This document shows, one piece after another, positions 1 to 8,073 of a DNA stretch of 64,000 nt. The notes beneath the pieces are model-generated. The model did no database searches, was not told the origin of the DNA, and saw only the letters and a program-made list of their open reading frames with translations. Source of the stretch: JBBQSU01 sp038234815 (GTDB lineage Bacteria > Planctomycetota > Phycisphaerae > Tepidisphaerales > Tepidisphaeraceae); NCBI GenBank assembly GCA_038234815.1, contig JBBQSU010000002.1, positions 1 to 64,000 on the forward strand, read 5' to 3'. A program made the position numbers and the translations under genes. Numbering within the stretch: the stretch's first letter is position 1; each line of letters starts with the position of its first letter.

Positions 1-293
1 GCCTTGGTGGTGGTGCCAAAGGGCTGGCCCGTCTTCTCGTTGATCGGACCGCCGATGGCGTACTCGCTCAGGAATGTTTGGCGACCTTCGAGGATCAGCG
101 TGTGAGCCGCGCGGCCAATCAGGTAGGCGGGCCGGTCTTCATCTTTCGTCAGGCCGGTCTGCTTCCAGTGGTAGTGCAGCGGGCAGCGGCGGAAGTCGGC
201 CAGGCGATGGCTGCTGAGGTTGTCCTTGGCGGCGGCGTGGTAGGCGGCCGCTGGTTCGGACACAAATAGTTTTATGAGTTGAGTAGCGTTCAT
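1..293 (-). CDS. RecE/DUF3799-like PD-(D/E)XK nuclease, N-terminal part
   Basis: Only the first 97 codons are in the window; the gene runs off the left edge. The start ATG at 293 is preceded by a GGAG ribosome site in the sequence GACGGAGAAACG. The stretch around residues 31-45 (LADFRRCPLHYHWK) followed by GRAAHTLILEG near residue 62 is what the N-terminal region of exodeoxyribonuclease VIII-like / DUF3799 nucleases looks like: a cysteine-containing helix, then the conserved G-x-A-x-H-x-L. The catalytic PD-(D/E)XK residues would lie beyond the edge. These proteins usually belong to phages and integrated elements and process double-stranded DNA ends for recombination. It is the last visible gene of the leftward set DUF1580-small membrane protein-nuclease behind an integrase, which fits a prophage or integrated element. 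The family call is inferred from sequence pattern only. Confidence 0.6.
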   Translation of the reverse strand, partial: MNATQLIKLFVSEPAAAYHAAAKDNLSSHRLADFRRCPLHYHWKQTGLTKDEDRPAYLIGRAAHTLILEGRQTFLSEYAIGGPINEKTGQPFGTTTK

Positions 294-345
294 CGTTTCT
301 CCGTCAGTCGCGGTCCCCCGGCGGCGGACCCGCCGTTTCGTTCAT

Positions 346-531
346 TCACCTGAACCACGCTCCGAGTAGCAGCCCCAGGCCGAAGTAGAAGAGGGCAATC
401 AACATCAGACCCATGCAGGCGCCCTCGTTGTCTCGTGGCGTCTCGTCGAAGTCCGCGGGGGTGAGGTTGCGGACGTAATCACCTTGGCCGAGGCGGACCA
501 GGGGGTCGTTCTTGTCGGGTTTCTTGTTCAT
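346..531 (-). CDS. small membrane protein of the integrated element
   Basis: A 61-residue protein with a hydrophilic N-terminal half (MNKKPDKNDPLVRLGQ) and one strong hydrophobic segment at about residues 40-58 (GLMLIALFYFGLGLLLG) ending in AWFR, so it is probably a single-pass inner-membrane protein. The frame stays open upstream to 648, but that would overlap the DUF1580 gene; the ATG at 531 is chosen because the hydrophilic start fits and it leaves a 19-base gap from the upstream gene. It lies between the DUF1580 gene and the nuclease gene on the same strand, so probably in one transcript. I do not recognise a family. Small membrane proteins at this place in phage-like elements may be holin-like or exclusion proteins, but nothing here shows that. 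Confidence 0.45.
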   Translation of the reverse strand: MNKKPDKNDPLVRLGQGDYVRNLTPADFDETPRDNEGACMGLMLIALFYFGLGLLLGAWFR

Positions 532-550
532 GGCTTTCTCGTGTGAATGC

Positions 551-901
551 TCAAATACCGGCGGCCGCCAGGGCTTGGCGGGCATCGTCGATTTGCTCCA
601 TGCGTTTCTGTTGCGTGGGGAGGACGTAGCGCCGGCCGGTTGTCTCAAGATCGCGCTGCTCGAAATGAGCGGCGTCGGCGACGGCCAGTGCCTTCCCGAA
701 TTCAGTCAGCCAGGGCTGAGCGGTGAAAATCTTGCCACCGATCCGCACGTGTTGCAGACGCACGCGCTGGCCGCTGCGGGCCAGCACGCCCTTGCGACAC
801 CACCGCCAAAGGCAACTCGAGTGCGGGCGGTGCGGCAGGCGCGCTGCCGCCTGCGTCAGTGTGAGAAGCTCATCCTGGGGTACGGTCTGTGCGTCGAACA
901 T
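551..901 (-). CDS. DUF1580-like helix-turn-helix protein
   Basis: 116 residues. The N-terminal portion (LLTLTQAAARLPHRPHSSCLWRWCRKGV, roughly residues 12-39) has the form of the planctomycete DUF1580 family: a MerR/excisionase-like winged helix-turn-helix in which L-T-x-x-x-A-A-x-x-L-P is followed by a tryptophan-rich recognition helix and then V-x-L-x-x-V-x-I-G-G-x-x-x-T. A good ribosome site (AAGGAG) precedes the ATG at 901. In this family the genes commonly sit beside integrases, so an excisionase or element-specific repressor role is plausible; the actual function is unknown. It heads the leftward gene set, and the TGTAACT repeats upstream could be its binding site. Confidence 0.65.
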   Translation of the reverse strand: MFDAQTVPQDELLTLTQAAARLPHRPHSSCLWRWCRKGVLARSGQRVRLQHVRIGGKIFTAQPWLTEFGKALAVADAAHFEQRDLETTGRRYVLPTQQKRMEQIDDARQALAAAGI

Positions 902-1204
902 CGTTCACATCTCCTTGCCGCTGATGGTTTGCTTTGCAGATCAGCGATGCGGGGGATGTAAACGAGGCGGCGGATGTGTAACTGGAATTCCGTCGGAGGC
1001 CTGACCTACGGCGATTGCAACTACAGCAGAATCAACGTCTTATCGCATTCTTCGGGCCAGAAGTATTTCTGGAGATTCTTCAAATCTGTAACTGTGTAAC
1101 TCAGTTACATGATTTTCCGGCCATCGCCGGGGGCAAAATAAAGAAGCCCGATCCGCTTTACGGCGCAGACCGGACTGGGAGTTTCTCTTGACGCATCCCC
1201 TCGT
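902..1204. other. non-coding gap inside the integrated element
   Basis: No open frame here looks like a gene. The stretch separates the integrase stop (1205) from the DUF1580 start (901) and contains the TGTAACT/AGTTACA repeats annotated separately. It probably carries the promoter of the DUF1580-nuclease gene set. Confidence 0.5.
977..1109. promoter_or_regulatory. TGTAACT operator-like repeats
   Basis: The 7-mer TGTAACT occurs at 977-983, 1087-1093 and 1095-1101, and the last copy forms a perfect 15-base palindrome with AGTTACA (1095-1109). Three direct copies plus one inverted copy within 133 bases upstream of the DUF1580 gene look like a cooperative binding site for an element-encoded regulator. 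That a protein binds here is inference. Confidence 0.35.
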
Positions 1205-2563
1205 TTACCCAATCCGCAGCATGACGTCGACGGCCTTTTGCATATCACGCTCGGCGTAGACGGCCTCGGTGACGAGCGCACTGCTATGGCCCAGTGCGAT
1301 CTGTGCCGCTTCTAGGCCGAACTGGCGGCGGATGTTCGTCGCTGCAGAATGCCGCAACTGGTAAGGATGCCAATGGTGCGCTTTGCGCCATCCGGTCACC
1401 TGTGTCCACCGTTGCTCGCCCAGACGTTTTCGCCACTCTTGCTGCGTTTCCTTTCGCATCAGTCGCTTGGAATCGGTCACGCGGCATCGCGCCAGCTCGC
1501 TCGGGAGCGGGAAAGCTTTTTCGCAGGCGAAGAGAATCGCCTTGGAGTAACTGGCGGTCGTATAGTGAGTGCCCGGCCCCTTTCGCGGCGCAGCCTGGCG
1601 ATTGCTGCCGGGCTTGTTGCCGCAGGATAAGGGCGTGGTTCGTTTGGCGTGCATGACAGCGTGACGCTCGGCCTCGGCCTCGGCGGGACTGAACAGCGGT
1701 GCGTTGGTCGCACGGTCGCCAAGGAATGGCTGGAGAACTTCCTGTGCCTTGGGGCCGATGTAGATCGTTCGGGTACGCCCGCGATGGGCGGTCTTATGCT
1801 CATCCGGCGAGTAGGTCCAAACGCCGGAGGCGTCGGTGCCGTGCAGATCAGTGGGTCGAAGCCGAAACAGTTCGCACGGCCGGGCGCCGGTCAGGCGCTG
1901 AAGCTCGATCAGCGCCCAGACTTGCCGGCTCACATACGACTGGATCGCATCGACCAGCGAATCGGCGACCGGCTTGATGGGCTCCGTCTCACGCGCGGCA
2001 CAGCGGCCGCGCCGAAGCGGTTCGATGGTGCGAAGCTGCTGGTAAATGGTCACCGGCAGCAATTCCCGGCCTGCTGCCCACTTGAAGATTCGAACGATTC
2101 GCTGCACCTGCACGTTGACGTATTTACGCGACCACGGCCGGCGCGGCGATTTGGCGTGCGGATCGCCGTGGATCATCGCCTCGCGTACTTGGCGGAGCTT
2201 GTTGGGGCCGAAGGTGCTGGCCGGTGTGGACCCGCACAGACGCATCAGCACTCGGAGCATCAGTTTGAGATTGCTCGCATCCTGCTGGCCGAACTGCCCG
2301 ACCGCCCAGTCCCAGTATTGGCGGGATAGCTCGACGATGGTCAGGCCTTGCGGCGTCGCCGACTCCACCTGCGGCGGCTCGATCAGGCGGCGACCGTTGG
2401 CTTCCCAATCCGCGATCACACGGTGGTAAAGCTCGCGGCTTTGAGGGGTGTTGTACGGTCCGAGCCAGTAGTCGCGAGCCCGCCTGCTGACGGCGTCGCG
2501 GAGGGTGACGATGGCCTGATCGTAGCCTTTGCGCTGGCGATAAGCGGGAATAATACGTGGCAT
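1205..2563 (-). CDS. tyrosine recombinase / phage-type integrase
   Basis: 452 residues. It carries the catalytic set of tyrosine recombinases: the first arginine in TGARPCEL, a lysine region in DEHKTAHRGRTR, the H-x-x-R box in HPYQLRHSAAT, then LGHSSALVTEAVYAERD containing the second His/Trp-position histidine and the nucleophilic tyrosine near the C-terminus. A long insertion separates the lysine strand from H-x-x-R, as is common in planctomycete integrases. The N-terminal half would hold the core-binding domain. The start is placed at the ATG at 2563, with AGGAG eight bases upstream; an in-frame TTG at 2581 is less likely. The gene begins about 120 bases from the 3' end of a tRNA-Arg gene, the classical arrangement of an integrase beside its attachment site. 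It would catalyse integration and excision of the element to its left. Confidence 0.9.
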   Translation of the reverse strand: MPRIIPAYRQRKGYDQAIVTLRDAVSRRARDYWLGPYNTPQSRELYHRVIADWEANGRRLIEPPQVESATPQGLTIVELSRQYWDWAVGQFGQQDASNLKLMLRVLMRLCGSTPASTFGPNKLRQVREAMIHGDPHAKSPRRPWSRKYVNVQVQRIVRIFKWAAGRELLPVTIYQQLRTIEPLRRGRCAARETEPIKPVADSLVDAIQSYVSRQVWALIELQRLTGARPCELFRLRPTDLHGTDASGVWTYSPDEHKTAHRGRTRTIYIGPKAQEVLQPFLGDRATNAPLFSPAEAEAERHAVMHAKRTTPLSCGNKPGSNRQAAPRKGPGTHYTTASYSKAILFACEKAFPLPSELARCRVTDSKRLMRKETQQEWRKRLGEQRWTQVTGWRKAHHWHPYQLRHSAATNIRRQFGLEAAQIALGHSSALVTEAVYAERDMQKAVDVMLRIG

Positions 2564-2584
2564 AATGCGGCTCCTTTGCAACTC

Positions 2585-2607
2585 TTGCGCGGTGTAACAC
2601 CGCGCAA
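2585..2607. promoter_or_regulatory. perfect 11-bp inverted repeat upstream of the integrase
   Basis: TTGCGCGGTGT and ACACCGCGCAA are perfect inverted arms separated by one base, 21 bases upstream of the integrase start codon. The A-run lies on the + strand side, so for transcription entering from the tRNA gene the hairpin is not followed by a T-run. An operator or a 5' hairpin limiting integrase expression fits better than a terminator. Possibly also an integrase arm-type site. Confidence 0.35.
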
Positions 2608-2682
2608 AAAAGCGTCGAAAGCCGCACCGCCGACCACCGGCGGGTGTCCGTAAACCACGGACTCGGCGGAAGTTATCAGAAA

Positions 2683-2756
<74 letters not shown>

Positions 2757-2787
2757 CCATTTTGTCGCGGAGCGACTTGGGGAGGTG

Positions 2788-2816
2788 AGTGTAGCACTGC
2801 TGGGCTGTTGTGCCAA
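2788..2816 (-). promoter_or_regulatory. sigma70-type promoter of tRNA-Arg
   Basis: Reading the minus strand: -35 TTGGCA (2816-2811), 17-base spacer, -10 TACACT (2793-2788). Transcription would start near 2780, about 25 bases before the mature tRNA 5' end at 2756. Confidence 0.5.
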
Positions 2817-2907
2817 CACGGGTCGGCGTGGGCTTCATCGCGCGGTTGGGTTTGGGTCGGTCGCATTCGCGGGAACGTGGGGGGGAGGCTATATTCGGGT
2901 TTCCACG

Positions 2908-3828
2908 ATGGCGCGACCGCGAAACAATTTTGTTGACCTGCTGCAGTACCTCGGCATCCGCACGGCGGCGATGATTTTTCACAGTTTTCCGGTGGAAACC
3001 AACCTTAGAACCGCGCGCTGGCTTGGGGCGATGTGGTTTCGCTTCTTGCCCACGCACCGCCAGCGCACGCTGATTAATATCCAGCGTGCTTACCCCGAAT
3101 GGTCCGATGGGCAACATCGCGCGCTGGCCCGGGAGAGCATGCAGAACCTATGTGTCTTCGGCATGGAGATGCTTTTTACAACGCGGCTGATTCGGCTGGA
3201 CACCTGGGCGAAACACTGCGAACTGCAAAACTTCCGCGAAGCGCTGCAACTGATGATGGAACCGAATCGGCCTGCCATCATGGTGACAGGCCATTACGGC
3301 AACTGGGAAGTGCTGGGATATGCGATGGCGACGCTGGGTTTTGAGACCGCCAGCGTGTTTCGCCCGCTCGATAATCCGTATCTAAACCAGTGGGTTCTGG
3401 GGGTGCGCGAGAAACAAGGCCAGCGGATGCTGGTGAAGAAGGGCGCGACTTCTGAAGCGACGGACATTCTGGAAGCGGGCGGATCGGTGGGATTCATTGC
3501 CGATCAGAACGCCGGGCCAAAGGGATTGTTCGTCGATTTCTTTGGACGCAAGGCCAGCACGCACAAGTCGATTTCCTTGTTGGCTATTCGATACAACACG
3601 CCGATTGTCGTGGGCTATTCCCGGCGGGCCAGCGACGGACGATTCCACTTCACCATGATCGTGCAGGAGATCATCTGGCCGGAATCCTGGGCCGATCAGG
3701 CCGATCCGATGATGTACATCACTCAGCGGTTTACACGGGCGATCGAGGATTTCGTGAGAGAAGTTCCGGGTCAATATCTATGGACGCATCGGCGGTGGAA
3801 GACACGGCCGAAGGGGGAAGTGAACTGA
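2908..3828 (+). CDS. LpxL/HtrB-family lipid A acyltransferase-like protein
   Basis: 306 residues, the usual size for this family. The catalytic H-x4-(D/E) motif is in VTGHYGNWEVLG, with the histidine near residue 129. Upstream is the typical N-terminal membrane-associated part with NIQRAYPEWS, and downstream ADQNAGPKGLFVDFFG, matching the family's second conserved block that contacts the acyl donor. Proteins of this family transfer a fatty acyl chain to lipid A precursors or related glycolipids at the inner membrane, so the gene points to a diderm envelope with LPS or a related lipid. The start at 2908 (MARPRNN) is preferred over an upstream in-frame codon at 2785 because the intervening residues look non-coding. 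The gene follows the tRNA-Arg promoter divergently. The exact acyl acceptor cannot be read from the sequence. Confidence 0.85.
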   Translation: MARPRNNFVDLLQYLGIRTAAMIFHSFPVETNLRTARWLGAMWFRFLPTHRQRTLINIQRAYPEWSDGQHRALARESMQNLCVFGMEMLFTTRLIRLDTWAKHCELQNFREALQLMMEPNRPAIMVTGHYGNWEVLGYAMATLGFETASVFRPLDNPYLNQWVLGVREKQGQRMLVKKGATSEATDILEAGGSVGFIADQNAGPKGLFVDFFGRKASTHKSISLLAIRYNTPIVVGYSRRASDGRFHFTMIVQEIIWPESWADQADPMMYITQRFTRAIEDFVREVPGQYLWTHRRWKTRPKGEVN

Positions 3829-3969
3829 AGCCGGTTTGGGTTAGCCTCAGCAGGGGTAATCGGCGGCTCGTGGCCATGGCCCGGCAGCATCCTTTGAAAA
3901 ATTTGAACTGCTGGTACTGTATCTCGATCAATCAGGACCATTTGAAGCGAGTCAATTACGGAGATATTT

Positions 3970-5061
3970 GTGTCGGAAAAAATTAAATTGGCGATTGTGG
4001 GTTGTGGCGGAATGTCGCACGCGCACGGAGGGTGGCTCAATGACATCCCCGAGGCCGAAGTAGTGGGGCTCTGTGACATTAATCGTGAAAACATGGAGAA
4101 GCTGTGGAAGGCGAAGTTCGGTGCGCGCGAGGAGATCCGCCGGTATGATTCGATGGAGAAGTTGCTGAAAAATCCTCCGAAGGGGCTTAAGGGCATCATT
4201 ATCGTCACGCCGCACACGCTGCACTATCCGCAGGCGATGGCCGCGTTGGATGCGGGCTACAACGTGCTGGTGGAGAAGCCGATGGTGACGGAGTCGGCCC
4301 ATGCGCGGAAGCTGGCCGAGAAGGTGAAGAAGACGGGCCTGCTACTTCAGGTAAGTTTTCAGGCTAGTTATTCTTGTGAATTTGCATATATCCGGGAGGC
4401 GATCCGGTCCGGCCGGATCGGCGAGTTGCAAACGGTGACGAGCTGGAGCCACCAGGGATGGAAGCATTACGGGCCGAAGTATTCCTGGCGGTTTGATCCA
4501 AAGATGTCCGGCGGGGGGCAGATGTATGACACGGGCGCACACCTGTTTAATGCGATCGGATGGTGCATGGATCGGCCGGTGGAAGAGGTGTTCTGCTGGT
4601 TGGACAAGCAGGATATGAAGGTGGACATCAACGCGGTGATGACGATCAAGTGGGCCGGTGGAGTGATGGGAACCGCGGTGATCAGCGGAAACAGTCCCGG
4701 CTGGGACGAAGGGATTATTATCGCGGGGAACAAAGGGCGATTGCACACCGGCATTCATGGCGGGCGACTCGATCATTTTGAAGGTGCCAACAAGATTAAG
4801 TACCCGACGGTCAATTTCCCCCATAGCACCCCGGATCGGAATTTCGTGAACTGCCTGTTAGGCCGCGCCGAGCCAATGTGCCCAGTGCGCTATGGCATAT
4901 TGCATTCGTGGATGATGGATGCGCTGTATAAGAGCGCAAAAACCGGCAAGCCCGTAAAGTTGAGCAAACCCCCGCTTCCGGCTGAACCGAAAGCCGTTCG
5001 CAAAGCCAATGCGACCTTGCAAGCAATCATCGCGATGGAGAATCACGTTAATCCGTGCTGA
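3970..5061 (+). CDS. Gfo/Idh/MocA-family oxidoreductase
   Basis: 363 residues starting at a GTG with GGAG eight bases upstream. The N-terminal Rossmann fold has AIVGCGGMSHAHGGW (about residues 9-23) for NAD(P) binding, and the family's conserved E-K-P motif appears in NVLVEKPMVT. The C-terminal alpha/beta domain includes GGGQMYDTGAHLFNAIGW, where the aspartate/histidine pair of the catalytic region usually lies. Such enzymes oxidise or reduce sugars, inositols or sugar acids. The substrate cannot be inferred. It converges on an SDR gene with a 100-base gap that holds no obvious gene. Confidence 0.88.
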   Translation: MSEKIKLAIVGCGGMSHAHGGWLNDIPEAEVVGLCDINRENMEKLWKAKFGAREEIRRYDSMEKLLKNPPKGLKGIIIVTPHTLHYPQAMAALDAGYNVLVEKPMVTESAHARKLAEKVKKTGLLLQVSFQASYSCEFAYIREAIRSGRIGELQTVTSWSHQGWKHYGPKYSWRFDPKMSGGGQMYDTGAHLFNAIGWCMDRPVEEVFCWLDKQDMKVDINAVMTIKWAGGVMGTAVISGNSPGWDEGIIIAGNKGRLHTGIHGGRLDHFEGANKIKYPTVNFPHSTPDRNFVNCLLGRAEPMCPVRYGILHSWMMDALYKSAKTGKPVKLSKPPLPAEPKAVRKANATLQAIIAMENHVNPC

Positions 5062-5162
5062 TCAACGGGCACCCCCAAGGCAAAGCGGACAACATGCCGG
5101 CGCTTCGCGATGGCCACGATCCGATGGCCGCCACGTGATCGCAGGCTGTCCGGTGATCCCGA

Positions 5163-5930
5163 TCACAGGCTCATGCCGCCATCGACAAACACATTAGCGC
5201 CGGTGATGTATCGCCCGGCGTCTGAACACAAAAGCAAAGCGGCACCGGCACAGTCTTCTGGCTCGCCGAGATGGCCTGCGGGGATATTGGCCAGCACTTT
5301 GGCGCGATACTCCTCATCCACCAGACGAACTTTGGATCGATCCGTATTGATAACTCCGGGCGCGAGATTGTTAACCGTCACCCCCTGGCTTGCGAACTGC
5401 TTGGCGAGATTGCGCACCATCAGCGATTGCGCGGCTTTGAGCGCCGAATACACCACCATCTGCGGGTGCGGCTTGGCTTCCTGCACGCTGCCGATCGTTA
5501 ATATCCGTCCCCACTTGCGTTCCAGCATTGCCGGGGCAGCCAGTTGGATCAGCTCAAAGGCGCTTTGCCAGTTGATGCGAACCTGCCGGGTAAAATGCTC
5601 CGCGGATATGTTAGACCAAGGCTCGGCGATCTGCACCGCGACATTGGAAACGAGGATGTCCAGCCCGCCCAGCCGCGCCAAGGTGGCATCGAAGATGGTT
5701 GTGGCCGCGCCGTCGGCCGACAGATCGGCCATGACCACAGCGGACCGGCGGTTAAGCGCGCGGACCTGATCGGCGACTGCTTCAGCCGCAGTGCGGTCGT
5801 TGGTGGCATGAACGGCCACGTCCGCGCCGGCCTCGGCCAGCGCCAGCGCAATCGCCGCGCCGATGCCCCGCGAGGACCCCGTGACCAGCGCCCGCCGGTG
5901 CGTTAGTTTGAATGCATCCAATATCGACAT
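5163..5930 (-). CDS. short-chain dehydrogenase/reductase (FabG-like)
   Basis: 255 residues with the classical SDR order: TGSSRGIG at 17-24 for the cofactor, catalytic Asn120 (VRIN), Ser148 (IGSVQ), Tyr161 and Lys165 (YSALK), and a C-terminal GANVFVDGGMSL. The usual NNAG strand is changed to SNVAVQ at about 95-100. The start is set at MSILDAF (5930); the frame is open to 5978. It would act on a sugar, polyol or 3-oxoacyl substrate with NAD(P)H. The neighbouring Gfo/Idh oxidoreductase on the opposite strand suggests sugar or polyol metabolism. Confidence 0.88.
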   Translation of the reverse strand: MSILDAFKLTHRRALVTGSSRGIGAAIALALAEAGADVAVHATNDRTAAEAVADQVRALNRRSAVVMADLSADGAATTIFDATLARLGGLDILVSNVAVQIAEPWSNISAEHFTRQVRINWQSAFELIQLAAPAMLERKWGRILTIGSVQEAKPHPQMVVYSALKAAQSLMVRNLAKQFASQGVTVNNLAPGVINTDRSKVRLVDEEYRAKVLANIPAGHLGEPEDCAGAALLLCSDAGRYITGANVFVDGGMSL

Positions 5931-6056
5931 AGTGCCGACTCCGGGCAATTTCATAACGCCGGAATGGATGTCATGCAAATCTCGCTGATATCAAAAGTAC
6001 GTCGCTTTGCCAAGAACTTATAGAACCGTCCGGACTACTGGCCCGTCGCGGTGGGC

Positions 6057-6530
6057 TCAGGCGTGTTCCTTCAGCCAGGCCAGCACTTCCTGATCGTGTC
6101 CCTCGGACTTCACGTTTTCAAAAACATGGGCCACCTTGCCGTCTTTCAGAATAAATGTCGTGCGACTGGCACCCATGGACTTTTTGCCATTCATGCTCTT
6201 TTCCCCCCACACGCCGAAGCGGTCGCAGAGGGCATGGTCCTCGTCCGCCAATAGCGAAAACTTCAGATTGAACTTGCTGGCGAAAGCCCCCACTGCCTTA
6301 ATGGGATCCGGGCTGACGCCATAAACCGGCACGCTCAACTTTTTATACCGCGCAATGGCGTCGCTGAATCCGCAGGCTTCCGTAGTACAGCCGGGCGTAT
6401 CGGCACGCGGATAAAAATACAGAACCGCAGCGCCCTTCTTCAGCATTGCGCTATCGACCGTCTGGCCATCGCTGGCCGGAAGCTTGAACTCCGGTATTTC
6501 GCTGCCAACGGTCATTTTGGTTTCGCCCAT
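6057..6530 (-). CDS. bcp: Bcp/PrxQ-type peroxiredoxin
   Basis: 157 residues. The AhpC/TSA thioredoxin fold is recognisable from YFYPRADTPGCTTEAC, with peroxidatic Cys48 and, five residues on, the resolving Cys53 typical of the alpha-type Bcp/PrxQ class. The downstream MGASRTTFILKDGKVAHVFENV is the usual C-terminal strand containing the conserved arginine. It reduces hydrogen and organic peroxides in the cytoplasm using thioredoxin. Start at 6530 with GGAAA upstream; a second ATG lies at 6515. It stands alone between unrelated genes. Confidence 0.92.
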   Translation of the reverse strand: MGETKMTVGSEIPEFKLPASDGQTVDSAMLKKGAAVLYFYPRADTPGCTTEACGFSDAIARYKKLSVPVYGVSPDPIKAVGAFASKFNLKFSLLADEDHALCDRFGVWGEKSMNGKKSMGASRTTFILKDGKVAHVFENVKSEGHDQEVLAWLKEHA

Positions 6531-6649
6531 TGTGATTTCCTTTCAACTTTCAGTCTGTTTTCGGTCTTCTATGAACACGACGATTCTACGCCCGATAAAT
6601 CATTGTTGAACAGCTGACCCGAAAGTTTATAAGTACTTGGGATTACGAA

Positions 6650-7099
6650 GTGAGCGTGTAGAAGTACGACGGCCGTATCGTTGGCGCGGGATTTACCCAA
6701 ACGGTTCTGGCGAGGGGCGCACTGACGGGCGGGGCGTGAACTAGCTATTCCTATCCCCACGGTTCCAACCGGGCCATCGCATATCGGCAGAAGACCCGGC
6801 GGGGGACCTCATCCACCACGATGTCCGGCGAATGTCCCTTGCAATATCAGGCTGGACGAAAAGAACCGTTCTATCCGATACCAAAGGAAGCGTACCGACA
6901 TCGGTTCGGCCTTTATCGGAAGGAGGCCGACGCCTTGGACGACCGGGCTGTTTTTGCCGGACGGCCGGCCGACGATCAGTATTACGACATGGATCGAGTG
7001 GTCGCCAGGGCCTTGACCGTGTTCGAGCAGGAGGTCATCCGTGAAAGCTCAAGTTTGCGCAGTCGTGGTGACGCACAACCGAAGTCGGCTGTTGCGTGA
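6650..7099 (+). pseudogene. glf: decayed UDP-galactopyranose mutase (glf) with internal deletion
   Basis: Two pieces of one protein lie in the same frame. The N-terminal piece begins at GTG 6650, meets a TAG at 6659, then reads KYDGRIVGAGFTQTVLAR, the FAD-binding start of Glf (Y-D-x-x-x-V-G-A-G-F). After a TGA at 6737 the C-terminal piece follows: TTMSGECPLQY, PFYPIPKEAY, VFAGRPADDQYYDMDRVVARAL, which matches the C-terminal block of Glf (EYPL, PYYP, GGRLAEYKYYDM). About 230 central residues of the roughly 370-residue enzyme are missing. The C-terminal frame stays open to 7099, overlapping the next gene by 59 bases. Glf converts UDP-galactopyranose to UDP-galactofuranose, so the loss bears on the adjacent GlfT-like gene. 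Confidence 0.8.
7029..7035 (+). promoter_or_regulatory. Shine-Dalgarno of the glycosyltransferase inside the glf remnant
   Basis: AGGAGGT at 7029-7035, five bases before the GTG start at 7041. It lies in the 3' end of the decayed glf and decides the start of the glycosyltransferase. The arrangement is what remains of translational coupling between the two genes. Confidence 0.6.
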
Positions 7100-8045
7100 G
7101 TGCCTCCTGGCCTTGCTCGGTCAAACCCGCGAGGTTGAATCCATTCTCGTAGTTGATAACGCCAGCAGCGATGACACCGTCAACCTGCTTGCCAGCGAAT
7201 TCCCCGGAATCGAGGTCCTCAGCCTTCCCCGAAATATAGGCAGCGCCGGTGGATTTACCGCAGGCATCCAGCGGGCCTGCGAGAATAAGTTTGAGTGGAT
7301 TTGGACACTCGACGACGACACGCTGGCCCAGCCCGACGCCCTCCAAGCCCTCTTTGACGCCCGCCAGCGCTTCGCTCCCGAAAACCGGCCCAATCTGCTG
7401 GCCAGCAAGGTGCTGTGGAAAGACGGCTCCCTGCATCCGATGAATCTGCAAAAGCCCAAGCTTTATGACGCCGAGGCCCAGTTCGTCGCCGTCGAGGCCG
7501 GCACGCTCTCCATCCGTTTTACCTCGTTCGTCTCCATGCTCATGCACCGCTCGTGCGTCTTTCGCTTCGGCCTGCCCATCGCCGACTATTTTCTCTGGAA
7601 TGATGACGTGGAGTATTCGGCGTCCATCCTGCGCGGGCAACTTGGCGTAGTCGTGCCCAGCAGCGTGGTCACCCATGCCACCGACAAGAAATACGCCCCG
7701 GCACGATCCGTCGGCGGAAAATATTACTTTGAAGTCCGCAACAAGATCTGGCTGCTCAAACGCAGCGATGCCTTTAACGTGATGGAAAAGCGGGTGATTG
7801 CGCGCTCGCTGGTCCGCCGAACGTGGCTGCATCTGGTGAATAGCGATTTCAGCCGGTCGAGCATGTGGGCCGTGCTGCGCGGCCTTTACGACGGCTTCAT
7901 CAACCGTCCGCGCACCAACGATAAAATTCTGCCCAGAATGATGCCCACCGCCACGCTTTCGGCTGCGGACCAGCCGACCCTCTCTATCGCCAACGCGTTC
8001 GTGTATCCGAAAGAAAAGCCTGACCGACATGTAGAAGCGGCTTAG
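7041..8045 (+). CDS. GT2-family glycosyltransferase, galactofuranosyltransferase (GlfT1)-like
   Basis: 334 residues. The GT-A fold begins with CAVVVTHNRSRLLRECL, continues with SILVVDNASSDDTVNLL and NIGSAGGFTAGIQRA, and has the metal-binding motif LDDDT at 90-94. The N-I-G-x-x-G-G-F stretch and the DDD motif are characteristic of the rhamnosyl/galactofuranosyl-transferase branch (GlfT1, WbbL). It starts at GTG with a strong Shine-Dalgarno in the preceding pseudogene. The pairing with a UDP-galactopyranose mutase remnant suggests it originally used UDP-galactofuranose to build a surface glycan. With glf broken here, activity depends on another mutase elsewhere in the genome or on a changed donor. 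Confidence 0.8.
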   Translation: MKAQVCAVVVTHNRSRLLRECLLALLGQTREVESILVVDNASSDDTVNLLASEFPGIEVLSLPRNIGSAGGFTAGIQRACENKFEWIWTLDDDTLAQPDALQALFDARQRFAPENRPNLLASKVLWKDGSLHPMNLQKPKLYDAEAQFVAVEAGTLSIRFTSFVSMLMHRSCVFRFGLPIADYFLWNDDVEYSASILRGQLGVVVPSSVVTHATDKKYAPARSVGGKYYFEVRNKIWLLKRSDAFNVMEKRVIARSLVRRTWLHLVNSDFSRSSMWAVLRGLYDGFINRPRTNDKILPRMMPTATLSAADQPTLSIANAFVYPKEKPDRHVEAA

Positions 8046-8073
8046 CCCAGCGCGTTCGGATGGACAAGGACGA

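Noticed and set aside
2584..2610. The palindrome near the integrase as a terminator of tRNA-Arg.
   Set aside because: On the minus strand the T-run precedes the hairpin instead of following it.
3780..3986. A 68-codon + frame overlapping the end of the acyltransferase gene and the Gfo/Idh start.
   Set aside because: It overlaps both neighbours, has no ribosome site and no recognisable pattern.
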